14,381 bases of DNA from Sphaerochaeta sp. (GCA_023228445.1 JALOBD010000047.1:1-14381); one strand, 5' to 3'; counted from the first letter of the stretch, positions 6,038 to 13,689 are shown. Numbers and translations are program-made. The notes: generated by a model not told the origin, from the sequence alone.

Positions 6038-6814
6038 TCAGTGAACCTCTCGCCCACCAGTTATATTGAATGCCTGACCGGTGCAGTAGTCACCGCTTGT
6101 GGTGATGAACTGGACCAGCTCCACCACATCCTCGATCCTCGTCAATCTGCCGAGCGGGATCTTGGCCGTGAACTTCTTGACGACCTCCTCCTTGGGCAGA
6201 TTCAGGTTCTTCGTATACCCTTCACTCACATTCGCCCACACACCCGTATCATCGGTGATGCCGGGGCAGATACAATTCACCTTGATGTTCGCCCCGGCAT
6301 ACTCGAAGGCCAGTGCATGGGTCAGTGAGATGATCGCCCCCTTGGCTGCCGAGTACGGCGCCATGAGCGCTGAGCCGGTCTTGCCCGATTTTGATGAGAA
6401 GTTGATGATCCGCCCGTCGCCCAGCTGCTTCATCGTCTTCAGCGCCGCCTGTGTGCAGTAGACGGTGCCGTAGACATTGACCTTGAAGATCTTGTCCATC
6501 TCGGCGGTGGTGACTTCGTCGAAGGGGCATTGTGAGACGACACCGGCGTTGTTGACCAGAGCGAACACCGGTCCGAACGTTGAGGCAATCGCATCAAAGC
6601 ACTCGGCGACCTGTTGCTCGTCGGTGATGTCGATCACATACGCTTGGGCGGTGAAGCCGCGGTCCTTCAGCTGCTCGGCCGACTGGACGACGTCCTGGTT
6701 GATGTCGATCAAGGCGACCTTCGCCCCGGCTTCAGCATACGACGCTGCGATGCCGAATCCGATGCTCTTCGCCGCTCCTGTGACAACACATACCCTATCC
6801 TGCAGATGTATCAT
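6038..6814 (-). CDS. Short-chain dehydrogenase/reductase, NAD(H)-type (SDR copy 1)
   Basis: Classical SDR of 258 aa with a Rossmann fold. Visible motifs are VTGAAKSIGFG (residues 11-21), Asp37 at the end of the second strand (favours NAD(H)), NNAG (88-91), catalytic Asn113, Ser141 in FSSKSGK, and Tyr154/Lys158 in YSAAK. It resembles polyol or 3-oxoacyl reductases, but the substrate cannot be assigned. In this operon it could reduce an aldehyde or ketose phosphate and so regenerate NAD+ for the aldehyde dehydrogenase, though it lacks any targeting extension. The Shine-Dalgarno GGAGGGCAGGAG lies in the 35-nt gap after SDR copy 2. The catalytic residues are intact. Confidence 0.92.
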   Translation of the reverse strand: MIHLQDRVCVVTGAAKSIGFGIAASYAEAGAKVALIDINQDVVQSAEQLKDRGFTAQAYVIDITDEQQVAECFDAIASTFGPVFALVNNAGVVSQCPFDEVTTAEMDKIFKVNVYGTVYCTQAALKTMKQLGDGRIINFSSKSGKTGSALMAPYSAAKGAIISLTHALAFEYAGANIKVNCICPGITDDTGVWANVSEGYTKNLNLPKEEVVKKFTAKIPLGRLTRIEDVVELVQFITTSGDYCTGQAFNITGGREVH

Positions 6815-6849
6815 GTGCTCCTGCCCTCCATACTACTGTTCATACGCCG

Positions 6850-7614
6850 CTAGATCAGCATCCCACCGGTGCTGTCCAGGGTCGTGCCGGTGATGTTGCA
6901 AGCCTTGGATGAGGCGAGGAACGCGACCAGGTAGCCGATCTCGATGGGCTCTGCAAATCGTCCTACGGGGATCCGTTCCAAATACTCCTCCATCAAGCCG
7001 TCCTGCTTCCACTTGTCCTCATTGATCGGGGTCCTGACCATCCCGGGTGCGATGCCGACAACACGGATGCCGAGGTGTGAGATCTCCCGCGCCAACGACC
7101 TGGTCAGCATGTTCAACCCAGCCTTGGCCGTGGTGTAGTGGCCATGACCGCCGGTGCTGCACTGGATGCCCGACTTTGAGGACATGTTGATGACCACACC
7201 ACCGATCTTGCGCTCGATCATCGATCGGACAACCCGTTTGCTGAGCATGTAGGCACCGTTGAGGTTGATGTCGATTACCCGTTGCCAATGCGCGTCGGGC
7301 ATCTCGATCATATCTTCGGTCGGCCAGATGCCGGCGTTGTTGACCAGGATGTCGATCTTGGCGAACCGCTTGAGGGTACGGGCGACCATCTCATCGTTGT
7401 CTGCTGATTTTGACACATCACCATATACGGGAAGGGTCTCGACACCGTATTGGTCCTGCAATCGGTTGGTGAACGCGAGCACCTGTGGTTCATCGACAAT
7501 GTAGTTGACGGCGACATTCACCCCTTCGGCAGCAAGGTATTCACTGATCCCTGCGCCAATGCCTGTGGCACCACCGGTGACCAACGCAACCTTTCCCTTC
7601 AATTCCAAATCCAT
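6850..7614 (-). CDS. Short-chain dehydrogenase/reductase (SDR copy 2), first gene of the BMC operon
   Basis: Classical SDR of 254 aa. Motifs from the ATG at 7614: VTGGATGIGAG (12-22), NNAG (92-95), Asn117, a MSSKSG strand with Ser146, and Tyr160/Lys164 in HYTTAK. The second strand ends AVNYIVDE with no Asp, so NADP(H) is possible here, in contrast to copy 1. The C-terminus GTTLDSTGGMLI is family-typical. The two copies share the SSKSG catalytic strand but differ elsewhere, so they are not a recent duplication. The frame runs to a GTG at 7620; GAAGAGGA is better spaced (about 7 nt) for the ATG at 7614. The substrate is unknown; sugar or polyol oxidation, or supply of the pentose phosphate, is a reasonable guess from context. 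Confidence 0.92.
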   Translation of the reverse strand: MDLELKGKVALVTGGATGIGAGISEYLAAEGVNVAVNYIVDEPQVLAFTNRLQDQYGVETLPVYGDVSKSADNDEMVARTLKRFAKIDILVNNAGIWPTEDMIEMPDAHWQRVIDINLNGAYMLSKRVVRSMIERKIGGVVINMSSKSGIQCSTGGHGHYTTAKAGLNMLTRSLAREISHLGIRVVGIAPGMVRTPINEDKWKQDGLMEEYLERIPVGRFAEPIEIGYLVAFLASSKACNITGTTLDSTGGMLI

Positions 7615-7641
7615 ACGCACATCCTCTTCGACTCTGCCCTG

Positions 7642-7670
7642 ACTGTAACATTAGTTATAAATTATGTCAA
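7642..7670 (-). promoter_or_regulatory. Sigma-70-type promoter of the BMC operon
   Basis: On the minus strand there is a perfect -35 TTGACA (7670-7665), a 17-nt AT-rich spacer, and a -10 TACAGT (7647-7642, 4 of 6 consensus). Transcription would begin near 7635, giving a short leader of about 20 nt that contains the Shine-Dalgarno of SDR copy 2. I see no other comparable promoter inside the operon. Confidence 0.6.
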
Positions 7671-7684
7671 TCAAAAATTATAAC
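7654..7684. promoter_or_regulatory. Inverted repeat over the BMC promoter, possible operator
   Basis: GTTATAA (7654-7660) and TTATAAC (7678-7684) are perfect 7-bp inverted arms with a 17-nt spacer. They surround the -35 box and reach into the promoter spacer. The position fits a repressor or activator site, but AT-rich promoters give such repeats by chance, so this is a weak call. Confidence 0.3.
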
Positions 7685-7851
7685 AAATTCTTGCCTCCCA
7701 TGGGCCTCAATCACCGAACTCGATCGGCACATATCGCGCACAAGTTGCAGGATGAAAGGCACTGGTTGGCAGCATGAGAGGGTCATGGCTGGAAAGAGAG
7801 GTCTGTGGGGGAGTCAGAAAGCAGCACGGAAAGCGGTGGTACGCCTGTCGA
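7685..7851. other. Gap between the importer operon and the BMC promoter
   Basis: 167 nt following the stop of the fused ATPase gene. I see no RNA gene and no hairpin with a T-run. The only small stem is CCGA/TCGG around 7720. Read-through from the importer operon into the BMC operon is therefore possible. Confidence 0.4.
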
Positions 7852-9861
7852 TCACGTTTCCTTCTCAGCAGGCAGTGCATCATCATAGGTGATGTGGCAG
7901 AAGACCTGGTGACTCTCGCTGAAGGTGACCAGGGGCGGGTTGATCCTGGTGCAGATCGGACCGACCTGTTTGTGGCACCGACCGGCAAAGGGACAGCCTC
8001 GCACCTTCTTGCCGGGGTTGGGAAGGTTGCCTTCCAGCTTGATGGGCACCCGGCGCTGTCGGGGGTCGGTGTCCAGAATCGAGGAGAGGAGCACCTCGGT
8101 GTAGGGGTGGCGGGCACTCTGCATCACTTCGTCACGACTGCCCAACTCACAGACCCGTCCGCCGTACATCACCATGATGTGGTCGCTGATGTAGTTGATG
8201 ACGTGCAAATCGTGGGAGATGAAGAGGTAGGAGACCTCGCTCTCACGCTGGAGCGCTCCAAGCAGGTTGAGCGTGGCAGCCTGCACCGAGACGTCGAGGG
8301 CACTCGTCGGCTCATCACAGACGATGAGCCGGGGGGAGATAGAGAGGGCACGTGCTATGGCGACACGCTGCTGCTCCCCGCCACTGAGCTGGACCGAACG
8401 CATCGACAGGTGCTGTGGGCCGAGGTCCACCGTCTCCAAGAGCTCGATGATCCGCTGTCGTCGCTCAGCTCTTGACCTCAGGCCGAGCAGCCGTTTCATC
8501 GGCCGGGCGATGATCTCTTCGACGGTGTGGGAGGGGTTGAGACTGTTGCCGGGGTTTTGGAAGATCAACTGGATCTGGGCGAGCATACCGGTATCCCGCT
8601 TGTTCCACGCCACGGCGATGTTTCGTCCGGAAAAGCGCATTGTTCCCGAGGAGGGGGTGATGAGACCGCTGACAAGGTGGGCGATGGTCGATTTGCCGCA
8701 CCCCGACTCACCCACCACCCCGAGCACCGATCCCTGGTCGAGGGCCAGGCTCACCCCGTTGACCGCATAGACCTTGCGTCCGCTGCCGTAGTGCTTGAAG
8801 ACTCGATTGAGCGTCAGCAGGTGCTCGCCCGTGTTGTTCACCACCGTCCGTCTGGCACGTCTCTTGCGCACGGGCTTTGTTTCCGCCACATCGGTGGCAT
8901 AGGCGCGGTCGCAGGTGGCCCAGTGGTGCTCACCCACCTCCCGACGCCCGTATGCGGCGATACACGTATCAGTGCGCTTCTCGCACCGCTGGGCGAAGGG
9001 GCAGCCGCCGCTGTTGGGAGCGCGTCGTTCGACGTGCCCCTTGATGGTGTTGAGTGCCCGCTTCTCCTTGACCACCCCCATGCGGGGCATGCAGTTGATG
9101 AGGGCGCGGGTATAGGGATGGAAGGGGTGGGTGAAGATCTCTTCCTTGCTGCCGATCTCAACGATCTGACCGCTGTACATCACTGCGATCGTATCGGCGA
9201 TCGTGTTGATGACCCCCATGTCGTGGGAGATGTAGATGAGGCTGAGCTTGAGCGTTTTGCGCAGTTGACTGAGCGAGTCGAGGATCACCGCCTCCGTGGT
9301 CACATCGAGCGCGGTGGTCGGCTCGTCGAGGATCATCACATCGGGGCGGCAGAGCAACGCCATCGCGATGCAGATGCGCTGTTGGATGCCACCGCTTATC
9401 TGATGGGGATAGCGGCGCACCACCTGCGCAGCACCTGCGATGTTGAGCAGATCCAGCACCTCAAGCGACGCAGCCCTCGCCTCGCTCCGGCTCGCCTTGC
9501 GGTGGATGATGGTGATCTCGTCGAGTTGCTCGCCGATCCTCATCGATGGATTGAGGCTGGTGTACGGGTCCTGGAAGACCATGGCGATGCGGTTGCCCCG
9601 GATCTTCTGCAACGCCTCCTCCCCCATGGTGAGGATGTCACCGCCTCTGAAGGCGATCGAGCCGGTGACCTCGGCATTTGGCGCAAGGTGCCCCATCATT
9701 GCATAGGCGAGGGTCGATTTGCCGCACCCCGACTCACCGATGATGCCCACCGCCTCATCGTAGCCAAGGGCGAGTGAGAGGTCATCGACGGCGCTGAAGG
9801 TTCCCGCCGGTGTCTTGAAGTTGATGGACAACCGATCGACAGTGAGGATCTTATCGTTCAT
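7852..9861 (-). CDS. Fused two-domain ABC transporter ATPase (DppD-DppF / OppD-OppF type)
   Basis: 669 aa carrying both nucleotide-binding domains of a peptide/nickel-family importer on one chain. Domain 1: Walker A GESGCGKST (42-50), signature ISGGIQQR, Walker B VMILDEP, switch His in ISHD. Domain 2: Walker A GESGCGKST at about 385-393, signature LSGGEQQR, Walker B LIVCDEP, ISHD. Each domain is followed by the oligopeptide-transporter C-terminal region with a four-cysteine pattern (first: GCPFAQRC...C...C; second: GCPFAGRC...C...C), known in DppD/OppD proteins to hold an iron-sulfur cluster. Both halves look catalytically complete. A charged linker rich in Lys and Arg (about 340-355) joins them. 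The gene overlaps the dppC-like gene by 11 nt. The substrate cannot be read from the ATPase. Confidence 0.96.
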   Translation of the reverse strand: MNDKILTVDRLSINFKTPAGTFSAVDDLSLALGYDEAVGIIGESGCGKSTLAYAMMGHLAPNAEVTGSIAFRGGDILTMGEEALQKIRGNRIAMVFQDPYTSLNPSMRIGEQLDEITIIHRKASRSEARAASLEVLDLLNIAGAAQVVRRYPHQISGGIQQRICIAMALLCRPDVMILDEPTTALDVTTEAVILDSLSQLRKTLKLSLIYISHDMGVINTIADTIAVMYSGQIVEIGSKEEIFTHPFHPYTRALINCMPRMGVVKEKRALNTIKGHVERRAPNSGGCPFAQRCEKRTDTCIAAYGRREVGEHHWATCDRAYATDVAETKPVRKRRARRTVVNNTGEHLLTLNRVFKHYGSGRKVYAVNGVSLALDQGSVLGVVGESGCGKSTIAHLVSGLITPSSGTMRFSGRNIAVAWNKRDTGMLAQIQLIFQNPGNSLNPSHTVEEIIARPMKRLLGLRSRAERRQRIIELLETVDLGPQHLSMRSVQLSGGEQQRVAIARALSISPRLIVCDEPTSALDVSVQAATLNLLGALQRESEVSYLFISHDLHVINYISDHIMVMYGGRVCELGSRDEVMQSARHPYTEVLLSSILDTDPRQRRVPIKLEGNLPNPGKKVRGCPFAGRCHKQVGPICTRINPPLVTFSESHQVFCHITYDDALPAEKET

Positions 9862-10681
9862 GGATCAATACCTTTGATGCAAAGTCGCTGATGATCGAGA
9901 TGGCGATGACCAGCGATGCGATGGCAAGTGCCGGGTAGAGCACCGCCCACGGTGCTTGGGTGATGATCTCCTTGTTCTCAATGACCATCATGCCCCAGTC
10001 GGGGTTGGGTGGTTGCAGACCGACACCAAGGAATCCCAGTGAAGCGATGGTCATGATCGAGTAGGCGAAGCGGGCGGTGGCCTCGACGATGATCGCTCCG
10101 GTCGTGTTGGGCAGGATCTCGACGAACATGATGTAGAGGTGGCTCTCGCCCCGGATCCTCGCGGCCATGACGTACTCCTTCTCCTTCTCCGAGAGTAGCA
10201 CCGAACGGGCAACCCGGGCGGTGGCCGGCACGTATGCCACCGAGACGATGAGTGTCAACGAGAGGATCGTCGAACCGCCAAGGATGCCGAGCACCACCAT
10301 CGCCAGTACCAGCGTCGGGATGGCCATGATGATATCCATCGCCGCTAAAAAGATGGTATCGACCGCCTTGGCGAAGTAGCCGGCACTGAAGCCCAGCACC
10401 ACACCGGCGGTGGTGGAGAGCAGTGAGGTGAAGAGGGCGACGGTAAAGATCGAGCGACTGCCCCAGATGATCCGGCTGAGGATATCCCGCCCCAGGCTGT
10501 CGGTGCCCAAGATGTGGCCTGCCGTCCCCGGGGGGACCATGACGTGCTCGCTATCGATGGCGGTATATGAGAAGGGGATGAATGCAGAGCCAAAGAGGGC
10601 TGAGAAGAGCCAGAAGAGGAGGACCGCCAGGGCTATCCAGACAAGCGTCTGGCCTCTCAGCTGATGGATCAAGTTCTTCAC
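9851..10681 (-). CDS. ABC importer permease, DppC/OppC type
   Basis: 276 aa inner-membrane permease with several hydrophobic segments. The N-terminal helix is about residues 10-32 (TLVWIALAVLLFWLFSALFG), followed by a periplasmic loop with GTDSLGRDILSRIIWGSRS, the hallmark of DppC-type permeases, and the cytoplasmic EAA loop (RIRGESHLYIMFVEILPNT) that contacts the ATPase. The start is the GTG at 10681, which overlaps the dppB-like stop (GTGA), with AAGGAGGG (10694-10687) 5 nt upstream. The open frame continues 34 codons further up, but that part only reads the end of the dppB-like gene in another frame. It forms a heterodimeric channel with the DppB-like protein. Confidence 0.95.
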   Translation of the reverse strand: MKNLIHQLRGQTLVWIALAVLLFWLFSALFGSAFIPFSYTAIDSEHVMVPPGTAGHILGTDSLGRDILSRIIWGSRSIFTVALFTSLLSTTAGVVLGFSAGYFAKAVDTIFLAAMDIIMAIPTLVLAMVVLGILGGSTILSLTLIVSVAYVPATARVARSVLLSEKEKEYVMAARIRGESHLYIMFVEILPNTTGAIIVEATARFAYSIMTIASLGFLGVGLQPPNPDWGMMVIENKEIITQAPWAVLYPALAIASLVIAISIISDFASKVLIHER

Positions 10682-11646
10682 TCCTGCCCTCCTTGGTACC
10701 GGATGCGCGGGTTGAGGACCGCATAGAGGATGTTGGTCAGGCGGGTGGAGAGGGTGTAGATGACGGTGATCAGGAGTACACACGCTTCGATGAGGGGGAT
10801 ATCACGTGTCTTGACGGCGGTGAGCAGGAGCGAGCCCATGCCGGGAAAGCCGAAGAGCGACTCGACGACGACCAAGCCACCGAAGAGCCAACCCATGTTC
10901 ATCCCGATGACCGTGATGGTAGGAAGCAGCGCGTTGCGCAGCGCATGGCGGGTGATGATATACATCCTCGGCAGACCCTTGAGCTTGGCACTGCGGATGT
11001 AGAGGGAGTGGAGGACACCGATCATCGAGGAGCGCTGCATGCGCGACACGTACCCGAACATCACGAAGGTGATGGAGAGTGCCGGCAGGATCAAAATCCG
11101 AAGATTCGTCCACAGGGTCTGGCCGATGGGGATGATGGAGACGAGCGGCAGCCACTTCAGCGTGACAGCGAAGATCACGATCAAGAAGACGCCGCTGACG
11201 AACTCGGGCAGTGCCATTGTGGCCAGGCCGAAGAAGGAGATGATCGAATCGGCCACCCTCTTCTCCTTGACCGCCGCCACCACCCCAAAGAGAATCGACA
11301 GCGGCACGAAGAGGAGGAAGGCGGTGAGAGCCAAGGCCAGCGAGTGGGCCACGCGCCGCCAGAGGAGCGAGTTCACGCTCACCCCCTTCATGTAGATCGA
11401 CTGGCCCAAGTCGCCTCTCAGCATGCCGCCCACCCACGAGAGGTAGCGCTCTAGGGCCGGCTTGTCCAACCCCCTGCTCACGCGCAGCGCTGCCACCGCC
11501 TCCTCGGTGGCGCTCTGGCCGAGGATGATCTGCGCCACATCGCCGGGCATGAGCTCGACAAGGAGGAAGATGATCGCCGACATCACTACAATGGTTGCCA
11601 AGAGGCGCAAGAGCTCGAGCGCGATGAAGGACCACAGCCGTTTCAT
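10678..11646 (-). CDS. ABC importer permease, DppB/OppB type
   Basis: 322 aa inner-membrane permease. The N-terminus MKRLWSFIALELLRLLATIV leads into the first helix and the LMPGDVAQIILGQSATEEAV loop typical of DppB; it is followed by YLSWVGGMLRGDLGQSIY, the EAA-loop segment (RSAKLKGLPRMYIITRHALRNALLP) and VVVESLFGFPGMGSLLL. The ATG at 11646 has AGGTGG about 6 nt upstream; a GTG at 11655 in frame is less well placed. The start is 13 nt after the binding-protein stop. The last codons carry the Shine-Dalgarno for the dppC-like gene. Confidence 0.95.
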   Translation of the reverse strand: MKRLWSFIALELLRLLATIVVMSAIIFLLVELMPGDVAQIILGQSATEEAVAALRVSRGLDKPALERYLSWVGGMLRGDLGQSIYMKGVSVNSLLWRRVAHSLALALTAFLLFVPLSILFGVVAAVKEKRVADSIISFFGLATMALPEFVSGVFLIVIFAVTLKWLPLVSIIPIGQTLWTNLRILILPALSITFVMFGYVSRMQRSSMIGVLHSLYIRSAKLKGLPRMYIITRHALRNALLPTITVIGMNMGWLFGGLVVVESLFGFPGMGSLLLTAVKTRDIPLIEACVLLITVIYTLSTRLTNILYAVLNPRIRYQGGQE

Positions 11647-11659
11647 GGTGCCCACCTGC

Positions 11660-13168
11660 TCAATCGATGTCGGCGTACTTGTACTGCACGATCATCGTCA
11701 ACGGGTGTTGGTAGCCGGTCACATTGGTACGAAGAGCCACCAGCTTGGGCACCTGGATGTTGATGATCGCCCCCTCGTCGTAGAAGTACTGCTGCAGTTG
11801 CTGGTAGTAGCGGCTGCGCACAACTTCGTCAGCTTCGCTGGCGATGCGGTCGATCAACGAGTCGATCACCGGATCGGCGAGGTGTGGCTCATTCCACGGT
11901 CCGTCGGATCGGAAGGCAAGGCCCAACAGGATCGCCGGGTCGATGCGCCCGCCCCACCCGGTGATCGAGAAGCCGACCTTCAGCCAGTACTGGGTGAGGT
12001 AGATGTCACGGGGAAACCCCTTGAGGTTGATGGCAAAGCCAGCCGGGGCAGCGAGTTCGGCGACCGTTTGGCTGAGCTCCTTGCTATAGGGGTGGTCGTT
12101 GGCATAGTAGAGGTCGACGCTCACCCCATTCGGGTAGCCCGCCTCCTCAAGCAGCGAGCGCGCCTTTGCGATGTCACGCCCCCGCCGCCCCATCTCGTGG
12201 TACTCGACCAAGGTGTTCATGATCGGGGACTCGTTGTAGTAGAAGCCCTCCCCCACCGTGGTCTGTGCCACACTGCGGGCGAGGATATCGGGGTCCATCG
12301 TGTACTTGAAGGCGAGGCGCACCCGGTTGTCGTCAAAGGGCTTCTGGTCGACGGCCATGGCGATGAAGCGGTGCTCCTGGTAGGCTGCGATGACATTGAT
12401 GTTTGGGTGAGCGTCGAGGCGCAGTCGGGTCACCGGGCTGACGAACGGCACCACATCCACCTGGTTGCCCTCCAGCATCGCCACCTTGGCATCCAAGTCG
12501 GTGACGAAGTAGATCTCCAGCCGGTCGACTTTTGGCAGTGCCGGATCCCAGTACTCCCGGTTACGTACCAACAGCGCATTCTCCTTGGGGACCATCTGGG
12601 AGAGGATGAAGGGCCCGGTGCCCATGGGGCTGCGCTCACCGAGGTTCTCGTAGTCGTAGTGGCGTGAGAGGATCGCCATGTTGTAGTCGGTCATCTGCAT
12701 GACAAATGTCGGGCGCTTCTCCTTGAGCGTGATGACCACGGTATGGTCGTCGACCACATCAATCGCCTTGACCACGGCAAAGTCGGCGCGTTTGAGGTGC
12801 CCGACAGCTGGGTCTTGGGTACGCTCGATGGTGTACTTCACATCCCATGCATCAAAGGGGGTACCGTCATGGAACTTCACTCCCTCCCGCAGATGGAAGG
12901 TCCACACCGCTCCGTCGTCGGTGGACCAGTCGGTCGCCAAAATCGGCCTGAGGCTGTTGTCGACCGCATCAACCTCCACCAGGTACTCGTAGATCGAGGC
13001 ATTGAGCGTGATGGCTTGCCCATCCCAGACACCGGGGGTAATGAGGCCGGGCACGTTTTCTGCGACCCGGATGGTCTTCTCGGTCTTGGCCGGCTCCTTG
13101 GCCCCTCCTGCTGTCAGCGAGAACGCCACCAAAATAATGACAAAAATCAGAATCGTCTTGCGTATCAT
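11660..13168 (-). CDS. Extracytoplasmic substrate-binding protein, family 5 (DppA/OppA-like)
   Basis: 502 aa solute-binding protein of the importer. Residues 1-20 (MIRKTILIFVIILVAFSLTA) form a signal peptide with Lys/Arg followed by a hydrophobic core; the stretch after it is GGAKEPAKTEK with no Cys, so it is likely cleaved by signal peptidase I rather than lipidated. Family 5 signatures are WTFHLREGVKFHDGTPFDAW, a DVKYTIER helix and GTGPFILSQMV. The ATG at 13168 has a near-perfect Shine-Dalgarno AAAGGAGGT 5 nt upstream; the open frame extends to 13216 but that part lacks a leader. Family 5 proteins bind peptides, but also nickel, opines, oligosaccharides and glycosides, so the ligand is open. 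Its neighbour operon suggests a pentose- or deoxynucleoside-related ligand, by inference only. Confidence 0.95.
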   Translation of the reverse strand: MIRKTILIFVIILVAFSLTAGGAKEPAKTEKTIRVAENVPGLITPGVWDGQAITLNASIYEYLVEVDAVDNSLRPILATDWSTDDGAVWTFHLREGVKFHDGTPFDAWDVKYTIERTQDPAVGHLKRADFAVVKAIDVVDDHTVVITLKEKRPTFVMQMTDYNMAILSRHYDYENLGERSPMGTGPFILSQMVPKENALLVRNREYWDPALPKVDRLEIYFVTDLDAKVAMLEGNQVDVVPFVSPVTRLRLDAHPNINVIAAYQEHRFIAMAVDQKPFDDNRVRLAFKYTMDPDILARSVAQTTVGEGFYYNESPIMNTLVEYHEMGRRGRDIAKARSLLEEAGYPNGVSVDLYYANDHPYSKELSQTVAELAAPAGFAINLKGFPRDIYLTQYWLKVGFSITGWGGRIDPAILLGLAFRSDGPWNEPHLADPVIDSLIDRIASEADEVVRSRYYQQLQQYFYDEGAIINIQVPKLVALRTNVTGYQHPLTMIVQYKYADID

Positions 13169-13173
13169 CACAC

Positions 13174-13182
13174 ACCTCCTTT
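13174..13182 (-). promoter_or_regulatory. Strong Shine-Dalgarno deciding the start of the binding protein
   Basis: AAAGGAGGT on the minus strand, 5 nt before the ATG at 13168. It rules out the start 16 codons further upstream and puts the signal peptide at the N-terminus. Confidence 0.85.
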
Positions 13183-13253
13183 GGTGTAGGTCACCTCGCT
13201 CTCCAAGACGGTGCACATGGATGGCGCGCGTCGGCCAATGGGAGTGAAAAAAG

Positions 13254-13291
13254 TGACAACCTCATTAAATTATAGAGTATGGCAGTTGTCA
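13254..13291. promoter_or_regulatory. Inverted repeat around the importer promoter, possible operator
   Basis: TGACAAC (13254-13260) and GTTGTCA (13285-13291) are perfect 7-bp inverted arms, 31 bp centre to centre, about three helical turns. One overlaps the -35 box and the other the expected start of transcription. A dimeric repressor at both arms is a plausible reading; the arm sequence differs from the repeat at the BMC promoter. Confidence 0.4.
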
Positions 13292-13292
13292 A
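13264..13292 (-). promoter_or_regulatory. Sigma-70-type promoter of the importer operon
   Basis: Minus strand: -35 TTGACA (13292-13287), 17-nt spacer, -10 TTTAAT (13269-13264, 5 of 6 consensus). The start of transcription would be near 13257, leaving a leader of about 90 nt before the binding protein. A TATAAT string also occurs inside the spacer but is too close to the -35 box (12 nt). Confidence 0.6.
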
Positions 13293-13689
13293 GTACGTGG
13301 AAACCCGCTAAAACGAATTGGTTTCTACCAAACGCCAGGAGCTGGACATAGGAACGCTGTGACGAAGAACCCACCGGTACCTGCGCCTGCGACAACACCA
13401 CCACATCGCTCTCTCCTCCTGTTTCGCGCCGATGGACGAGGCACATGCAGCCCTGCGATTGAAGGATACATCAGGGGCCATGGACCTGATGACAGCACGG
13501 CGCACTGCGTCGATACCATCCCCTTGATCTGATGAATTGAAGTCAAAGCCAATGCGTATGAGAACGCTCGAATGGGAACTGGCAGATGGTATAAATAAAT
13601 GACACCTCTGAATTCCAAGGCTAGAATTTCTTTAATGGACAAGCAATTATCGGTAATTTCCAAAGGACTCAAGAAGATAGGAAGAAGGT
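13293..13689. other. Intergenic region between divergent genes, no gene identified
   Basis: About 400 nt between the importer promoter and the plus-strand lipoprotein gene. Overlapping reading frames on both strands (for example minus-strand frames spanning 13325-13711 and 13308-13505) have no family resemblance, no Shine-Dalgarno and biased composition, so none is called. A TGGTATAAA string (13587-13595) could be an extended -10 element for the lipoprotein gene, with no good -35 box. Base composition shifts to AT-rich from about 13550. Confidence 0.5.

Noticed and set aside
4807..6069. 420-codon plus-strand open frame opposite the shell genes.
   Set aside because: Antisense of BMC-T, BMC-H and a vertex gene, all with clear family motifs; His-rich composition is typical of such shadows.
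7715..7731. Small stem (CCGA/TCGG) after the fused ATPase gene considered as a terminator.
   Set aside because: Four pairs and no T-run on the transcript strand; too weak.
8527..9777. 416-codon plus-strand open frame opposite the fused ATPase gene.
   Set aside because: It is the antisense of a GC-rich gene with clear ATPase motifs; its translation shows no domain and it has no ribosome-binding site.
9851..10783. Longer form of the dppC-like gene with 34 extra N-terminal codons (His/Pro-rich).
   Set aside because: The extra codons only read the dppB-like gene in another frame; the GTG at 10681 has an excellent Shine-Dalgarno and gives the normal permease start.
13273..13446. 58-codon minus-strand frame with a GESDVVVLSQAQ stretch, considered as a decayed racemase end.
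   Set aside because: It ends inside the importer promoter, lacks a Shine-Dalgarno, and the likeness rests on a few residues.
13432..13527. Short plus-strand frame (MDEAHAALRLKDTSG...) that faintly recalls the C-terminus of zinc-type alcohol dehydrogenases.
   Set aside because: Only 31 codons, no matching upstream domain in any frame, no ribosome-binding site. Resemblance is too weak to call a gene relic.
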